Shown piece after piece: positions 28,280-38,892 of a DNA stretch of 64,000 nt (within the stretch, counting starts at the first letter, position 1; each line of letters starts with the position of its first letter). This stretch comes from Gammaproteobacteria bacterium (GTDB lineage Bacteria; Pseudomonadota; Gammaproteobacteria; 21-64-14): contig JALUXX010000065.1 in the NCBI GenBank assembly GCA_027013145.1, positions 62,001 through 126,000 on the forward strand, in the 5' to 3' direction. The position numbers and the translations under genes are program-made. The notes beneath the pieces were generated by a model, which searched no databases, was not told the origin of the DNA, and saw only the letters and a program-made list of their open reading frames with translations.

Positions 28280-30392
28280 GCGCCGCGCCCCCTGGAGGCG
28301 CGCCGCGCTGGTGCGGCGTATCGTCTTCGCCCTGCTGGTGTCCGGTCAGACCCTGGTCGGGGCCTACTATATGCTCACGGTGTTGCCGTACCACGGCGAC
28401 ACCGGTGTCGAGCGCGCGCTCGCGATTCTGTTCGGAGTGCTGTTCGGCTGGATCTCGGCGGGTTTCTGGACCGCGGTATTCGGATTCATCGTGCGGCGTA
28501 CGGGCGGGGACCGGCACTCGCTCCTGCGTCGCCACGACAGTGCCGCCCTCGCGTCCGCCCCGCCGGCGCGCTGCGCCGTGCTGATGCCGCTCTATCACGA
28601 ACCGGTGGAACGCAGCATCGCGGGCCTGGAGGCGGTCTACCAATCCATCGAGGCGACCGGGCGCGGGGACGGATTCGACCTGTTCATCCTCTCCGACAGC
28701 CGCGACCCCGATGTGTGGCTGGCCGAGCAGGCGGCATGGTACCGCCTGTGCATGCGTCACCGCGGCTGCGGGCGGATTTTCTACCGCCGGCGCCGTGTCA
28801 ATGCGCGCCACAAGACGGGTAATATCGACGATTTTCTGCGCCGCTGGGGCCGAAGGTACGACTATTTCATCGTGCTCGATGCGGATAGCCTGGTACGCGG
28901 CGAGACGCTGCTGCGCATGGTGCAGCTCATGCAGCTCGAACCGCAGGTGGGTATCCTCCAGACTGCGCCTCGGATCGTGAATGCACGCACCGCGTTCGCA
29001 CGCACCCAGCAGTTTGCGAACCATGCCTACGGACCCCTGTTTACCGCCGGGCTGGCGGCGCTGCAGTTGGGCGAGGCGGTGTACTGGGGCCACAACGCCA
29101 TGATCCGCACCGCGGCGTTCATGCGCCACTGCGGGCTGCGGCGCCTGCGGGGCTTCGGTCTGTTTCGCGGCCCCATCCTCAGCCACGACTTCGTCGAGGC
29201 CGCCTTCATGGGGCGTGCGGGCTACGAGGTATGGCTCGAGCCCGAGCTGGACGGGAGCTACGAGGAATCCCCCCCCAGCCTGGTGGATGACCTGGCGCGC
29301 GACCGCCGCTGGGCGAAGGGGAACCTCCAACACCTGTGGTTGCTCGCAGGCGGGCGGGGGCTCCGCACCGCCCATCGCCTGGGCTTCGTCAACGGAATCC
29401 TGTCCTATCTGTCCTCGCCGCTTTGGTTCGCCTTCCTGGTCCTGGCCGCCGTCGAGACCACACGGCTGACGTTGTGGCCGATCAACTATTTCCCGGCTGC
29501 GCACACGCTGTTTCCGCTGTGGCCGCAGTGGCACCCGGAGTGGGCGGTCCGCCTCGCCGGAAGTACCGCCTTTCTGCTCTTCTTTCCCAAGCTGCTGGCA
29601 CTCGCCGATATCGCGGCGGGCGCACGCCTGCACGGCTTCGGCGGCGCGCGCCGGCTCGGGGCCGGCGTGCTGCTCGAGATCCTGATCTCCACGCTGCTCG
29701 CCCCGATCCGCATGCTGTCCCATACCCGTTTCGTGCTCGAGGCCGTGTTCAATGCGCGGCTGCAGTGGGCCGGACAGAACCGCGGTGCGGATACGCGCTG
29801 GGGCGCCGCATTATGGAACCACGCGCCGGGGTCGGTTCTGGCAGGGGCCTGGGCGGGCTTCGCGTGGTGGCTGAAGCCGCTGTACTTCGCATGGTCGCTG
29901 CCCGTGGCCGTGCCGCTGCTCCTGGCCGCGCCGACCTCTGTGTTGCTGGGGCGGCGCGCGGTCGGCGAGCGGCTGCGCACGCGCGGACTGTTCACGGTGC
30001 CCCCGGAGGTCGTCCCCGAGGATCTGTTGCGGCTCCCGGAGGAGGGCGCCGCCTGGGGGCGGGGATTGCGCGGCTTCGATGCGGCGGTACTCGATCCCCA
30101 GGGCAACGTCGCGCACGTCGCGCTCGCGCCGCGCCGCGCGCCCGCGGCGGACCTGGGCAGGCTGCGTCGGCGTTGCCTGGCGGCGGGTCCGGACGCACTC
30201 GACCGGGAGGAGCTGGGGAACCTGGCGAGCCACGGCCCATCGCTCGCGTGGCTCCATCGCGAGGCCTGGCGCGCCGCTCCGGACTCCTATTGGGGGCGCC
30301 GGCTGGATCGCTGCGCGCGACGTGGCGGCCCCGGGGGCGATGTGGTAGCCTCGCCGGACGGCGTTCCCGAAGGGACCCCTGTGCAATCATGA
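28272..30392 (+). CDS. opgH: glucans biosynthesis glucosyltransferase OpgH (MdoH)
   Basis: OpgH is the inner-membrane glucosyltransferase that polymerises UDP-glucose into the backbone of periplasmic glucans. The 706-aa protein has two N-terminal transmembrane helices, a GT2 catalytic domain (about 95-340) with LSDSRD, LDADS and the product-binding DDLARDRRWAKGN motif, and further helices (about 385-590). It ends in a soluble tail. It is somewhat shorter than E. coli OpgH (847 aa), mainly at the N-terminus. The stop overlaps the start of the next small gene (ATGA). Confidence 0.93.
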   Translation: MGERRAPWRRAALVRRIVFALLVSGQTLVGAYYMLTVLPYHGDTGVERALAILFGVLFGWISAGFWTAVFGFIVRRTGGDRHSLLRRHDSAALASAPPARCAVLMPLYHEPVERSIAGLEAVYQSIEATGRGDGFDLFILSDSRDPDVWLAEQAAWYRLCMRHRGCGRIFYRRRRVNARHKTGNIDDFLRRWGRRYDYFIVLDADSLVRGETLLRMVQLMQLEPQVGILQTAPRIVNARTAFARTQQFANHAYGPLFTAGLAALQLGEAVYWGHNAMIRTAAFMRHCGLRRLRGFGLFRGPILSHDFVEAAFMGRAGYEVWLEPELDGSYEESPPSLVDDLARDRRWAKGNLQHLWLLAGGRGLRTAHRLGFVNGILSYLSSPLWFAFLVLAAVETTRLTLWPINYFPAAHTLFPLWPQWHPEWAVRLAGSTAFLLFFPKLLALADIAAGARLHGFGGARRLGAGVLLEILISTLLAPIRMLSHTRFVLEAVFNARLQWAGQNRGADTRWGAALWNHAPGSVLAGAWAGFAWWLKPLYFAWSLPVAVPLLLAAPTSVLLGRRAVGERLRTRGLFTVPPEVVPEDLLRLPEEGAAWGRGLRGFDAAVLDPQGNVAHVALAPRRAPAADLGRLRRRCLAAGPDALDREELGNLASHGPSLAWLHREAWRAAPDSYWGRRLDRCARRGGPGGDVVASPDGVPEGTPVQS

Positions 30393-30787
30393 ACCGGTTT
30401 TCGCTCAGCGCGTTACGGCGTCGGCGGGTCACCGCGGTGGGGCTTGCGGCGGTCGTGCTCTGTGCCGTGCTGGTGCGCCTTCCGGTCCCGGTGAGCGCGG
30501 CCCACGCGGCCGCACCGGCGCACACCGGCGCGGCGCATGGTCTGCACGCTGCGCCGTCGGCCCTTTCCGGCGGCGGTGTCCATGCGCCCGCCCCCCGGTC
30601 CGCGGTCCCTGCCTACGACTGCTGTAACGGCGAGGTCTCGGATTGCGGGGCCCATTGCCTGCCGCTGGCGTTCTCCGATCCCTCGTTGGTGCCGGTGGTC
30701 CGTAGGCACACCGTTCCGCGCGGGGCCGCTGCGTGGGGCCTCGTCTCCGCCTCCATCCCGCCTCTGTTGCGTCCGCCGCGGCTCTGA
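30389..30787 (+). CDS. small exported Cys/His-rich protein upstream of copA
   Basis: The 132-aa protein has a signal peptide or single helix (about residues 14-38), a His/Ala/Pro-rich linker and a cysteine cluster at about 77-92 (YDCCNGEVSDCGAHCLPLAF). I do not recognise a named family, though DUF2946-like small proteins with similar cysteines occur beside copper genes. The next gene downstream is the copper oxidase copA, so a role in periplasmic metal binding is plausible. It overlaps opgH by 4 bases, while 111 bases separate it from copA. Confidence 0.62.
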   Translation: MNRFSLSALRRRRVTAVGLAAVVLCAVLVRLPVPVSAAHAAAPAHTGAAHGLHAAPSALSGGGVHAPAPRSAVPAYDCCNGEVSDCGAHCLPLAFSDPSLVPVVRRHTVPRGAAAWGLVSASIPPLLRPPRL

Positions 30788-30898
30788 CCTTCCCTCCGGC
30801 GGGCGATCGCCCGCGTTTGCGTTCCACATCCCACTGAATCGATTCGCACGGCGGGCGCGTTGCCTTGTATGCGCCGCGCCGGCGCAAGGAGTACCGAG

Positions 30899-32716
30899 AT
30901 GACCGACCACCGGAATCCTCCGGCGTGGGCCGGGCCCGAGAGCCCGACCCGGCGCCGGTTCGTACAGGGCGTCGTGGCGGGCGGCACGCTGGCCGGCCTC
31001 GGCCTGCTCGGCCGCGTCGCGGCGGCGGGCGTGGATGCCCGTGCGCTCCCGCGCCTGCCCGAACTGCGCGGGCGCGAGTTCGATCTCGTCGTCGACGAGA
31101 CGCCGGTCGACTTCACCGGCAGGACGCGATCCGCGATCACCGTCAACGGTTCGGTACCCGCACCGCTGCTGCGTTGGCGCGAGGGTGATACGGTCACGCT
31201 GCGCGTGACCAACCGGCTCAGGACCTCCACGTCGATCCACTGGCACGGCATCCTGCTTCCGTTTCGCATGGACGGCGTGCCCGGGTTGACCTATCCGGGC
31301 ATCGGGCCCGGCGAGACCTTCGTCTACCGCTTCCGCGTCGCTCAGAGCGGCACCTACTGGTACCACAGCCACTCGGGTTTCCAGGAACAGCAGGGGCACT
31401 ACGGACCGATCGTGATCGAACCGCGCGCGGGCGAGCGCCATCGCGTCGATCGCGACTATGTCGTGATGCTCTCCGACTGGACCGACGAGAGCCCGGAGTT
31501 CGTCTATTCCCGGCTCAAGGAGATGGACGGCTATTACAACTATTCGAAGATCACCGTCCCCGACCTGATCCGGCGCGCCGAGGATGAGGGGATCCGCAGT
31601 GCACTCGGATTCCGTCTCATGTGGGATCGGATGCGCATGAGCCCGCGCGACCTGTCCGACGTCACCGGGGCCACTTATACCTACCTGATGAACGGTCTCC
31701 CGCCCGCCGCCAACTGGAGCGGTCTGTTCCGTCGCGGCGAGAAGGTGCGGCTGCGGTTCATCAACGGCTCGGCGATGAGCTTTTTCGACGTGCGGATCCC
31801 GGGGCTGAAGATGACGGTGGTCGCGGCGGACGGACAGGATGTCGAGCCCGTATCCGTGGACGAGTTCCGCATCGGCGTCGCCGAGACCTTCGACGTGATC
31901 GTGCAGCCGCACGATGACCGCGCCTACACCGTCTTTGCGCAGTCGATCGACCGCTCCGGCTACGCCCGCGGCACCCTGGCGCCGCGTGCCGGGATGGAGG
32001 CGCCGGTCCCGCCGCCGGATCCCGTGCCGACCCTGGGCATGGCCGACATGGGCATGGCGATGTCCGGGCACGGCGGGCACGCGATGCCGGCGATGGCGGC
32101 CGCAGGGACGCTGGCGGCCGGGTCCATGGGCCACGCGGGGAGCGGCGCCGCGCACGCGGGCCATGCGGCGGGCGGGAGCGGCGGCGGCCTGCTGCGCGTT
32201 ACGCGGCATCCGCCGGCCGAGTACGGGGCCGGGACCGCGATGCGCGCCCGGGTCGTCTCCACGCGCCTCGACGACCCCGGCGTGGGCCTGCGCAACAACG
32301 GTCGCCGCGTGCTCACGTATGCCGACCTGCACACCCTGGGCGGCTGGCTCGACGCGCGCGAGCCCGCGCGCACCGTCGAGCTGCACCTGACCGGAAACAT
32401 GGACCGGTACATGTGGTCGTTCGACGGCGTGAAGTTCTCCAGGGCCGAACCGATCGAGGTGCCCTACGGGGAGCGCGTGCGCTTCCTGCTCATCAACGAC
32501 ACCATGATGGAGCACCCCATTCACCTGCATGGGCTCTGGAGCGAGGTGGAGTCGCCGGACGGAGACTTTCAGGTGCGCAAGCATACGGTGAACGTCAAAC
32601 CGGGCCACGCCGTGAGTTACCGCGTACTGGCCGACGCCGTCGGGCGGTGGGCCTACCACTGCCACCTCCTGTATCACATGAAGGCTGGCATGTTCCGGGA
32701 GGTGCGCGTCCTATGA
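30899..32716 (+). CDS. copA: CopA/PcoA-type multicopper oxidase
   Basis: The 605-aa protein is a periplasmic copper-resistance oxidase. A Tat signal (TRRRFVQG, residues 19-26) is followed by cupredoxin domains with all copper motifs: HWHGILLP, WYHSHSGFQEQQG, HPIHLHGLW and YHCHLLYHMKAGM. A Met/His-rich loop (about residues 380-440, with repeats such as MGMADMGMAMSGHGGHAM) is the usual extra copper-binding region. It probably oxidises Cu(I). Its stop overlaps copB by 4 bases. A good ribosome site (AAGGAG) precedes the ATG. Confidence 0.94.
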   Translation: MTDHRNPPAWAGPESPTRRRFVQGVVAGGTLAGLGLLGRVAAAGVDARALPRLPELRGREFDLVVDETPVDFTGRTRSAITVNGSVPAPLLRWREGDTVTLRVTNRLRTSTSIHWHGILLPFRMDGVPGLTYPGIGPGETFVYRFRVAQSGTYWYHSHSGFQEQQGHYGPIVIEPRAGERHRVDRDYVVMLSDWTDESPEFVYSRLKEMDGYYNYSKITVPDLIRRAEDEGIRSALGFRLMWDRMRMSPRDLSDVTGATYTYLMNGLPPAANWSGLFRRGEKVRLRFINGSAMSFFDVRIPGLKMTVVAADGQDVEPVSVDEFRIGVAETFDVIVQPHDDRAYTVFAQSIDRSGYARGTLAPRAGMEAPVPPPDPVPTLGMADMGMAMSGHGGHAMPAMAAAGTLAAGSMGHAGSGAAHAGHAAGGSGGGLLRVTRHPPAEYGAGTAMRARVVSTRLDDPGVGLRNNGRRVLTYADLHTLGGWLDAREPARTVELHLTGNMDRYMWSFDGVKFSRAEPIEVPYGERVRFLLINDTMMEHPIHLHGLWSEVESPDGDFQVRKHTVNVKPGHAVSYRVLADAVGRWAYHCHLLYHMKAGMFREVRVL

Positions 32717-33543
32717 GCGGATCGAAGTCGAGACGTTTCTCCGCACTGCTGGCGGCGTCGCTGCTGCCGGCGCCGGCCTTCGCGGCGCCGGCTCCCGATG
32801 CGGGGGCGGGCTATGCGCAGGATCCCGCGACGCTCGCCGGCCAGCGTCGGGAGTTGCGGGAGGTGCTCGGCCGCGAGGCGCGGACCTGGCCGTCTCCGGT
32901 TCACGATGACGGCATCCAGTCCCTGCTGCTGCTCGATCGCGTCGAGTGGGTGCATACCGGAGCGGGGCGCATGTTCTACCTCGAAGGCCAGGGCTGGATC
33001 GGAGACGACCTCAACAAACTCTGGGTCAAGGGGGAGGGCGCGCACCGCCGCGGCCGGACCGAAGACGCGAACTTCGAGGCCTACTACAGTCGCGCCGTGG
33101 CGCCGTATTGGGACGCACAGCTCGGCCTGCGCCATGACTTCCCCGCTGACGGTGGCCCCGCCCGCAACTGGCTGGGGATCGGCGTACAGGGCCTGGCACC
33201 CTACAAGTTCGATACGGAAGTCACCTTCTACGTGGGGCCCGCCGGGCGGACCGCGGCGCGCCTGCGTGCGGAGTACGACCTGTACGTTACCCAGCGGCTG
33301 GTATTCTGGCCGGAACTCGAGCTCAACGCCTACGGCAAGGACGACCCGGAGCGCGGGATCGGCGCCGGTCTGGCGAACTCCGCCGCGACTGTGCGCCTGC
33401 GCTATGAGATCAGGCGCGAGTTCGCCCCGTATCTCGGCGTGCAGTGGGTGCGCAAGTACGCCGGCACCGCCGACTACGCTCGGCGCGCCGGCGCGCTCGT
33501 GAGCGACACGCAGTACCTCCTCGGCTTCCGGGCCTGGTGGTAG
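32713..33543 (+). CDS. copB: CopB/PcoB-type outer-membrane copper-resistance protein
   Basis: The 276-aa protein has a signal peptide (about residues 1-24) and a beta-rich domain typical of CopB: FYLEGQGWIGDDLNKLWVKG, AYYSRAVAPYWDAQLGLRHD and the ending RKYAGTADYARRAGALVSDT, finishing with an aromatic C-terminus (RAWW) expected for outer-membrane insertion. The N-terminal Met-rich segment found in longer CopB proteins is absent. It is the last gene of the copper set; no copC, copD or two-component regulator is adjacent. Confidence 0.9.
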   Translation: MSGSKSRRFSALLAASLLPAPAFAAPAPDAGAGYAQDPATLAGQRRELREVLGREARTWPSPVHDDGIQSLLLLDRVEWVHTGAGRMFYLEGQGWIGDDLNKLWVKGEGAHRRGRTEDANFEAYYSRAVAPYWDAQLGLRHDFPADGGPARNWLGIGVQGLAPYKFDTEVTFYVGPAGRTAARLRAEYDLYVTQRLVFWPELELNAYGKDDPERGIGAGLANSAATVRLRYEIRREFAPYLGVQWVRKYAGTADYARRAGALVSDTQYLLGFRAWW

Positions 33544-33582
33544 CGTGGGAAGCCGGCCGCGGCCCGTCCGGCGGGTGCTCCC

Positions 33583-33690
33583 CGAAGGGAAAACGCAATT
33601 CCCGGCGCCGTCGGCGGGGCGGGCCCCGCCCTACCGGTACCCGGATCCGTGTAGGGGTGGGGTAGGGCCGGGCTTGCCCGGCCGGCGTCG
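33583..33690. repeat. direct repeat module A
   Basis: Begins CGAAGGGAAAACGCAAT and contains a GGGCGGGGC palindrome, the string CCCGGATCCGTGTAGGGG and a GGCCGGGCTTGCCCGGCC palindrome. Very similar to 33799-33908. Related strings recur, inverted, at 40.0-40.5 kb. Confidence 0.75.
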
Positions 33691-33717
33691 TGACCGGAGC
33701 CGACGTCGCAGGAAGAG

Positions 33718-33765
33718 GCCACGGAACCCACGGAATGAATGAAACCGGTCCGTGGATTCCGTGGC
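33718..33765. repeat. CCACGGAA-family hairpin repeat, copy 2
   Basis: GCCACGGAACCCACGGA (33718-33734) and TCCGTGGATTCCGTGGC (33749-33765) pair with one mismatch around a 14-base loop. It lies between the two direct repeat modules. Confidence 0.75.
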
Positions 33766-33798
33766 GCTTTCGTCTGTTTTCGAAGGTCTTCGCCGCGC

Positions 33799-33908
33799 CG
33801 AAGGGAAAACGCAATCCCCGGCGCCGTCGGCGGGGCGAGCCCCGCCCTACCGGTGCCCGGATCCGTGTAGGGGGTGGGGGTAGGGCCGGGCTTGCCCGGC
33901 CGACGTCG
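33799..33908. repeat. direct repeat module B
   Basis: Second copy of the module at 33583-33690, with the same order of CGAAGGGAAAACGCAAT, palindrome, GGATCCGTGTAGGGG and GGCCGGGCTTGCCCGGCC, differing at a few positions and small indels. Confidence 0.75.
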
Positions 33909-33962
33909 TCGATTGAACCGATGTCGTTTGGATGAGGCGCCGTCGGCGGGCCGAGGCCCGCC

Positions 33963-36737
33963 CTAAAGGGCGCGGATGCGGGCGGCCTGTTCGTCGAGGC
34001 GGGCGATGGCGGCCTGCAGTTCGGCCGCGCGGGCGCGCTCCTTCGCGACGACCTCGGCGGGGGCGCGCGCGAGAAAATCGGCGTTGGCGAGCTTGCGCTC
34101 GCCGCGCTCCAGGTCCTTGCGCAGGCGCGCGGTCTCCTTCTCCAGGCGCGCGAGTTCGGCCTCGCGATCGATGAGCCCGGCCATCGGAATCAGGATGCGC
34201 AGATCGCCGACCAGCGCCGTCGCCGCCTCCGGCGGCTCGTCGTCGGCCGCGAGCCAGCGCACCGACTCGAGGCGGGCGAGCGGCTGGAGGTAGCGCCAGT
34301 GTGCCTCGGCGCGCGCGCGGTCGCGCGCCTCTCCGCCCTGTAGGAGCACCGCGAGGGGGCGGCCGGGTGCGATGTTCATCTCCCCGCGGATGCGCCGTAC
34401 GCCGAGGACGAATTCCATGACCCACGCCATTTCCGCGTCGGCCGCCGGGTCGACGCGGTCCGGATGCGGTCGCGGCCAGGGCCGGCGCGCGATGGTTTCG
34501 CCGTCGCAACCGGCCAGCGGTGCCAGGCGCTGCCAGATCTCCTCGGTGATGAAGGGCATGACCGGATGGGCCAGCCGCAGCGCCGTCTCGAGCACGGTCA
34601 CCAGGGTATGCCGGGTGCCCCGCTGAGCGGCCGCGCCCGCGGCCGGGTCCTGCAACACCGGTTTCGAGAGCTCCAGGTACCAGTCGCAGAACTCGTTCCA
34701 GACGAACTCGTACAGTGCGTGGGCCGCCTGATCGAGACGATAGCCGTCGATGCCGGCGCTGACCTGTGCGCGCGCCCGTTCCAGCCGCGCGAGGATCCAG
34801 CGGTCGGCGACGCTGAGTTCGCGCTCGCCGCCTTCCCGGCCGCAATCCTGACCCTCGGTGTTCATGAGCACGTAACGCGCGGCGTTCCACAGCTTGTTGC
34901 AGAAGTTTCTATATCCCTCGACCCGGCCGAGGTCGAAGTTGATGTCGCGCCCCGTCGTAGCCAGCGCCGCGAAGGTGAAGCGCAGCGCATCGGTGCCGAA
35001 GGCCGGGATGCCGTGCGGAAACTCGCGCCGCGTGGCGCGCTCGATCTTCGCGGCCATCTGCGGCTGCATCAGTCCGGAGGTGCGTTTGGCGACCAGCGAC
35101 TCGAGATCGATGCCGTCGATCAGGTCGATCGGATCCAGTACGTTGCCCTTGGACTTGGACATCTTCTGCCCGTGGGCGTCGCGCACCAGTCCGTGGATGT
35201 AGACGTCACGGAACGGGACGTCGCCCATGAACTTCAAGCCCATCATGATCATGCGCGCGACCCAGAAGAAGATGATGTCGAAGCCGGTGACGAGCACGCT
35301 GGTGGGGTAGAAGGTCTCGAGTTCGGGGGTGTGCTCCGGCCAGCCGAGGGTCGAGAACGGCCACAGGGCGGAGGAGAACCAGGTGTCGAGGACGTCCTCG
35401 TCGCGGCGCAACGGCACGTCCGGCGCGAGCCCGTGGGCCGCGCGCACGTCCGCCTCGCTGCGTCCGACATAGATCCGCCCCTCCGCGTCATACCAGGCGG
35501 GGATGCGGTGCCCCCACCAGATCTGACGGCTGATGCACCAGTCCTGGATGTTGCGCATCCACTCGAAGTAGGTCTTGGACCAGTTTTCGGGGACGAAGCG
35601 GATGCGCCCGTCCTCGACCGCGCGCACGGCCTCCGCGGCGAGCGGCGCGACCTTCACGAACCACTGGTCGGTGAGCAGCGGTTCGAGCACCGCCCCGGAG
35701 CGGTCCCCGCGCGGCACCATCAGCCGGTGGTCCTCGACCTTCTCCAGCAGGCCCGCCGCCTCGAGGTCGGCGACGATCCGCTTGCGGGCCTCGAAGCGGT
35801 CCAGGCCGCGATAGGCTGCGGGGGCGTTTTCGTTGATGCGCGCGTCGACGGTGAAGATGTTCCGCTGCGGCAGCTCATGACGCCTGCCGACCTCGTAGTC
35901 GTTGAAGTCGTGCGCCGGGGTGATCTTCACGCACCCGGTGCCGAACTCGGGGTCCACGTACGCGTCGGCGATCACCGGGATCTCACGCCCGGTGAGCGGG
36001 AGGCGGACGAAACGGCCGATCAGGTCGCGGTAGCGCGTATCGTCCGGATGCACGGCCACGGCGCTGTCGCCGAGCAACGTCTCCGGGCGCGTGGTGGCGA
36101 CAACCAGGTGACCGGATCCGTCGGCGAGCGGATAGCGCATGTGCCACAGGTGCCCGGCCTCCTCTTCCGAGACGACCTCGAGATCGGAGACGGCGGTGTG
36201 CAGGACCGGGTCCCAGTTGACGAGGCGCTGGCCGCGGTAGATCAGTCCTTCCTCGTAGAGGCGGATGAAGACCTCCTCGACCGCCCGCGACAGGCCCGCG
36301 TCCATGGTGAAGCGCTCGCGCGACCAGTCCAGGGATGCGCCCAGGCGGCGGAGCTGGCGGCTGATAGTGTCACCGGAGGTTCGCTTCCATTCCCAGACGC
36401 GTTCGATGAAGCCCTCGCGGCCGAGCTCGTGGCGGGTGCGGTTCTCCGCCGCCAGCCGGCGCTCCACCACCATCTGGGTTGCGATCCCGGCGTGATCGGT
36501 GCCGCCCTGCCACAGCGTCCGGTCGCCGCGCATCCGGTGGTAGCGCACGAGGGCGTCCATGATAGTGTCCTGGAAGGCGTGCCCCATATGCAGGCTGCCG
36601 GTCACGTTGGGCGGCGGCAGGACGATGCAGTAGGGCGGCCCCTCCCCCGAAGGCGCGAAGTCGCCGCGTTCCTCCCAAGTGCGATACCAGCGCCGCTCGA
36701 TATTCTGCGGGTCGTAGGTCTTGTCCATGGGATTCAT
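33963..36737 (-). CDS. valS: valyl-tRNA synthetase
   Basis: ValS charges tRNA-Val. The 924-aa protein has the class I HIGH-type motif in [13 protein letters not shown] (about 40-52), the editing CP1 domain with [11 protein letters not shown], the KMSKS motif in [11 protein letters not shown], the anticodon domain and the C-terminal coiled coil (about 860-924, Ala/Arg/Glu rich). The start ATG at 36737 overlaps the holC stop as TGATG, favouring coupled translation; ATG at 36728 is a possible alternative. The order pepA-holC-valS is the standard gammaproteobacterial operon. Confidence 0.97.
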   Translation of the reverse strand: MNPMDKTYDPQNIERRWYRTWEERGDFAPSGEGPPYCIVLPPPNVTGSLHMGHAFQDTIMDALVRYHRMRGDRTLWQGGTDHAGIATQMVVERRLAAENRTRHELGREGFIERVWEWKRTSGDTISRQLRRLGASLDWSRERFTMDAGLSRAVEEVFIRLYEEGLIYRGQRLVNWDPVLHTAVSDLEVVSEEEAGHLWHMRYPLADGSGHLVVATTRPETLLGDSAVAVHPDDTRYRDLIGRFVRLPLTGREIPVIADAYVDPEFGTGCVKITPAHDFNDYEVGRRHELPQRNIFTVDARINENAPAAYRGLDRFEARKRIVADLEAAGLLEKVEDHRLMVPRGDRSGAVLEPLLTDQWFVKVAPLAAEAVRAVEDGRIRFVPENWSKTYFEWMRNIQDWCISRQIWWGHRIPAWYDAEGRIYVGRSEADVRAAHGLAPDVPLRRDEDVLDTWFSSALWPFSTLGWPEHTPELETFYPTSVLVTGFDIIFFWVARMIMMGLKFMGDVPFRDVYIHGLVRDAHGQKMSKSKGNVLDPIDLIDGIDLESLVAKRTSGLMQPQMAAKIERATRREFPHGIPAFGTDALRFTFAALATTGRDINFDLGRVEGYRNFCNKLWNAARYVLMNTEGQDCGREGGERELSVADRWILARLERARAQVSAGIDGYRLDQAAHALYEFVWNEFCDWYLELSKPVLQDPAAGAAAQRGTRHTLVTVLETALRLAHPVMPFITEEIWQRLAPLAGCDGETIARRPWPRPHPDRVDPAADAEMAWVMEFVLGVRRIRGEMNIAPGRPLAVLLQGGEARDRARAEAHWRYLQPLARLESVRWLAADDEPPEAATALVGDLRILIPMAGLIDREAELARLEKETARLRKDLERGERKLANADFLARAPAEVVAKERARAAELQAAIARLDEQAARIRAL

Positions 36738-37180
36738 CAGGATCCGGCGGGCGGCGCGTCGATTTCGTGGGAGGCGAGCGGATAGCCGCGCTCGCGGTAG
36801 AAGCGGAAGCGCTCCCGCGCCCGGTGCCGCGCCGCCTCGTCGGCTTCGACGATCTCGAGGACACGCTCGAAGCGCGCGAAGAAGCGCGGCAGCTCGTCGG
36901 TCACGTTGATCAAAACGTCCGGTTCCACTTCGGGTTCCCCGCTGTGGCCGATGAGCACCGGGACCGGTAGCGCGGGATCGGCGGGGTAGCAGGCATGCGG
37001 AACGAAGCTCCCGGCCTGGAAGGTCCACAGCAGCTCGTCCAGGGCATGGGCTTCGGCTTCCGACGCCGCATGCAGGTAGACGCGGTGGCCGCTCCGGTAG
37101 GCCTTGTCGGCGAGCCGGCAGGCGGTGCGGCGGCGGTCGCCGCCCGCCTTCCCGAGGATATAGAAGTCCACGCGGGTCAT
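36737..37180 (-). CDS. holC: DNA polymerase III chi subunit
   Basis: HolC links the clamp loader to single-strand binding protein. The 147-aa protein has the characteristic start [20 protein letters not shown] and the [19 protein letters not shown] and FVPHACYP blocks. It lies between pepA (18 bases upstream) and valS (overlapping stop/start), its usual place. Confidence 0.92.
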   Translation of the reverse strand: MTRVDFYILGKAGGDRRRTACRLADKAYRSGHRVYLHAASEAEAHALDELLWTFQAGSFVPHACYPADPALPVPVLIGHSGEPEVEPDVLINVTDELPRFFARFERVLEIVEADEAARHRARERFRFYRERGYPLASHEIDAPPAGS

Positions 37181-37198
37181 CGGATCGTCGGCGGACGC

Positions 37199-38740
37199 TC
37201 AGTCCCCGGCGCGCGCACGGCGCCGGCGCGCGGCCGGGCCGGCGCCGTCGCAACGGTCGAGCAGATATTGCGACAGCAACGGGACCGGCCGCCCCGTGGC
37301 GCCTTTCTGGTCGCCGCTCTTCCAGGCGACGCCGGCGATGTCCAGGTGCGCCCAACGGAACTTCTTGGTAAAGCGCGACAGGAAACAGGCCGCGGTGATC
37401 GCCCCCGCGTCGCGGCCGCCGATATTGGCCATGTCGGCGAAGTTGCTCTTGAGCTGGTCCTGGTACTCGTCCCAGAGCGGCAGCTCCCAGGCCCGGTCGC
37501 CGCTGTAGCGGCCGGCCTCGATCAGCGCGTGTACCAGCGGGGCATGGGTGCCGAGGAGTCCGGAGGCGTGCTTGCCGAGCGCCACCACGCAGGCGCCGGT
37601 CAGCGTCGCGAGATCGACCACGACCTCCGGTTCGAAACGCTCGCAGTAGGTCAGGGCGTCGCACAGCACCAGCCGGCCTTCGGCGTCCGTGTTGAGGACC
37701 TCCACGGTCTGACCGGACAGCGTGGTCACGATGTCCCCGGGCTTGCTGGCGTCGCCGTCGGGCAGGTTCTCGCTGGCGGCCACCACGCCGACGACGTTGA
37801 TCGGGAGCTGCAGTTCCACGCATGCCTTCAGCGCGCCGAGGACCCCGGCGGCGCCGCACATATCGAACTTCATCTCGTCCATGGCGGCGGCCGGCTTGAT
37901 CGAGATGCCGCCGGAGTCGAAGGTGATCCCCTTGCCGACCAGCGCCACCGGGGCCGCACCCCGTGCGCCGCCGGTATAGTGCAGGACGATCAGTTTGGGC
38001 GGCTGCCGGCTGCCGCGCGCCACCGACAACAGCGCGCCCATCCCGAGCTTCTCCATGTCGGCCTTTTCGAGCACCTCGACCTTGAGGCGCCGGGACGACT
38101 TGGCCAGCGCACGCGCCTCCTCGGCGAGGTACGCGGGCGTGCAGACGTTGGCCGGTAGATTGCCGAGTTCGCGGGCGAGGCGGACGCCCGCGGCGATCGC
38201 CGCCCCTTCGCGTACGGCACGTTCGCCCGCCGCCAGCTCGCGCCGGCTGGACAGCGCCAGGGTGAGCTTGCGCAGCGGGCGGCGCGCGCCGTCTTTTCCG
38301 GTCTTGAGGCGATCGAAACGGTAGATCGTCTCCTCGGCGGTCTCGACCGCGCGCCGCACGCACCAGTAGGTGTCGCGCTCGCGACCCTTGACGTTCAGTT
38401 CCGTCAGGTAGACCACGGCCTCAGTCGCCCCCGTGTCCTGGAGGACGCGAATCGCCGACTCCAGCGCGCTGCGGTACTGGCGCTCGCCGAACTCGCGCTC
38501 GCGCCCGCAGCCCACCAGCAGGACGCGGTCGCTCAAGGTACGGGGCAGATTGTGCAGCAGCAGGGTCTGCCCGCTGCGACCGTCCATGTCCCCGCGCCGC
38601 AGCAAACTGGAGATCCGGCCCCCGCACGCGCGGTCGAGCTGGAGCGCGGCCGGGGACAGCCTGCGGCGCTCGAACACGCCCACCACGACACATGCGCTGC
38701 GCTGCTTCTCGGGGTTTCCGCTCTTGACGGAGAAGTCCAT
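37199..38740 (-). CDS. pepA: leucyl aminopeptidase (M17)
   Basis: PepA is a hexameric two-metal aminopeptidase that in some gammaproteobacteria also binds DNA. The 513-aa protein has an N-terminal macro-like domain (about 1-165) and the M17 catalytic domain with the signature NTDAEGRL, the metal ligands around [11 protein letters not shown] and the DMCGAAG segment. ATG 38740 is preceded by AGGAGG at good distance. A Lys/Arg-rich tail closes the protein. It heads the pepA-holC-valS operon. The divergent lptF often found upstream is absent and an RDD gene lies there instead. Confidence 0.96.
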   Translation of the reverse strand: MDFSVKSGNPEKQRSACVVVGVFERRRLSPAALQLDRACGGRISSLLRRGDMDGRSGQTLLLHNLPRTLSDRVLLVGCGREREFGERQYRSALESAIRVLQDTGATEAVVYLTELNVKGRERDTYWCVRRAVETAEETIYRFDRLKTGKDGARRPLRKLTLALSSRRELAAGERAVREGAAIAAGVRLARELGNLPANVCTPAYLAEEARALAKSSRRLKVEVLEKADMEKLGMGALLSVARGSRQPPKLIVLHYTGGARGAAPVALVGKGITFDSGGISIKPAAAMDEMKFDMCGAAGVLGALKACVELQLPINVVGVVAASENLPDGDASKPGDIVTTLSGQTVEVLNTDAEGRLVLCDALTYCERFEPEVVVDLATLTGACVVALGKHASGLLGTHAPLVHALIEAGRYSGDRAWELPLWDEYQDQLKSNFADMANIGGRDAGAITAACFLSRFTKKFRWAHLDIAGVAWKSGDQKGATGRPVPLLSQYLLDRCDGAGPAARRRRARAGD

Positions 38741-38892
38741 CCGGTTTCCTCCTGGGACGGTTCGCACCTGCCCGTGCCGCCGGACCGTACCAGGTCGCGG
38801 CCGACAGGACAGAACGGGATTATTGTCAGTTTACTGGATCAGAGCGCTGTTTACACCCGAAGCGCCCGGTTTTCGCAACGATCCGGTGCGCG

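Larger units (their letters stand above)
33544..33962. other. intergenic repeat cluster between copB and valS
   Basis: This 419-base gap between convergent genes is built of repeats: two direct copies of a roughly 108-base module (33583-33690 and 33799-33908), a CCACGGAA-type hairpin between them, and GC palindromes such as GGCGGGGC-GAG-CCCCGCC and GGCCGGGC-TT-GCCCGGCC. No coding frame is credible. Confidence 0.8.

Noticed and set aside
33963-38363. One 1466-residue minus-strand frame joining valS with upstream sequence
   Set aside because: valS, holC and pepA are each complete in their own frames with good starts; the long frame simply stays open upstream of valS through holC and pepA DNA.
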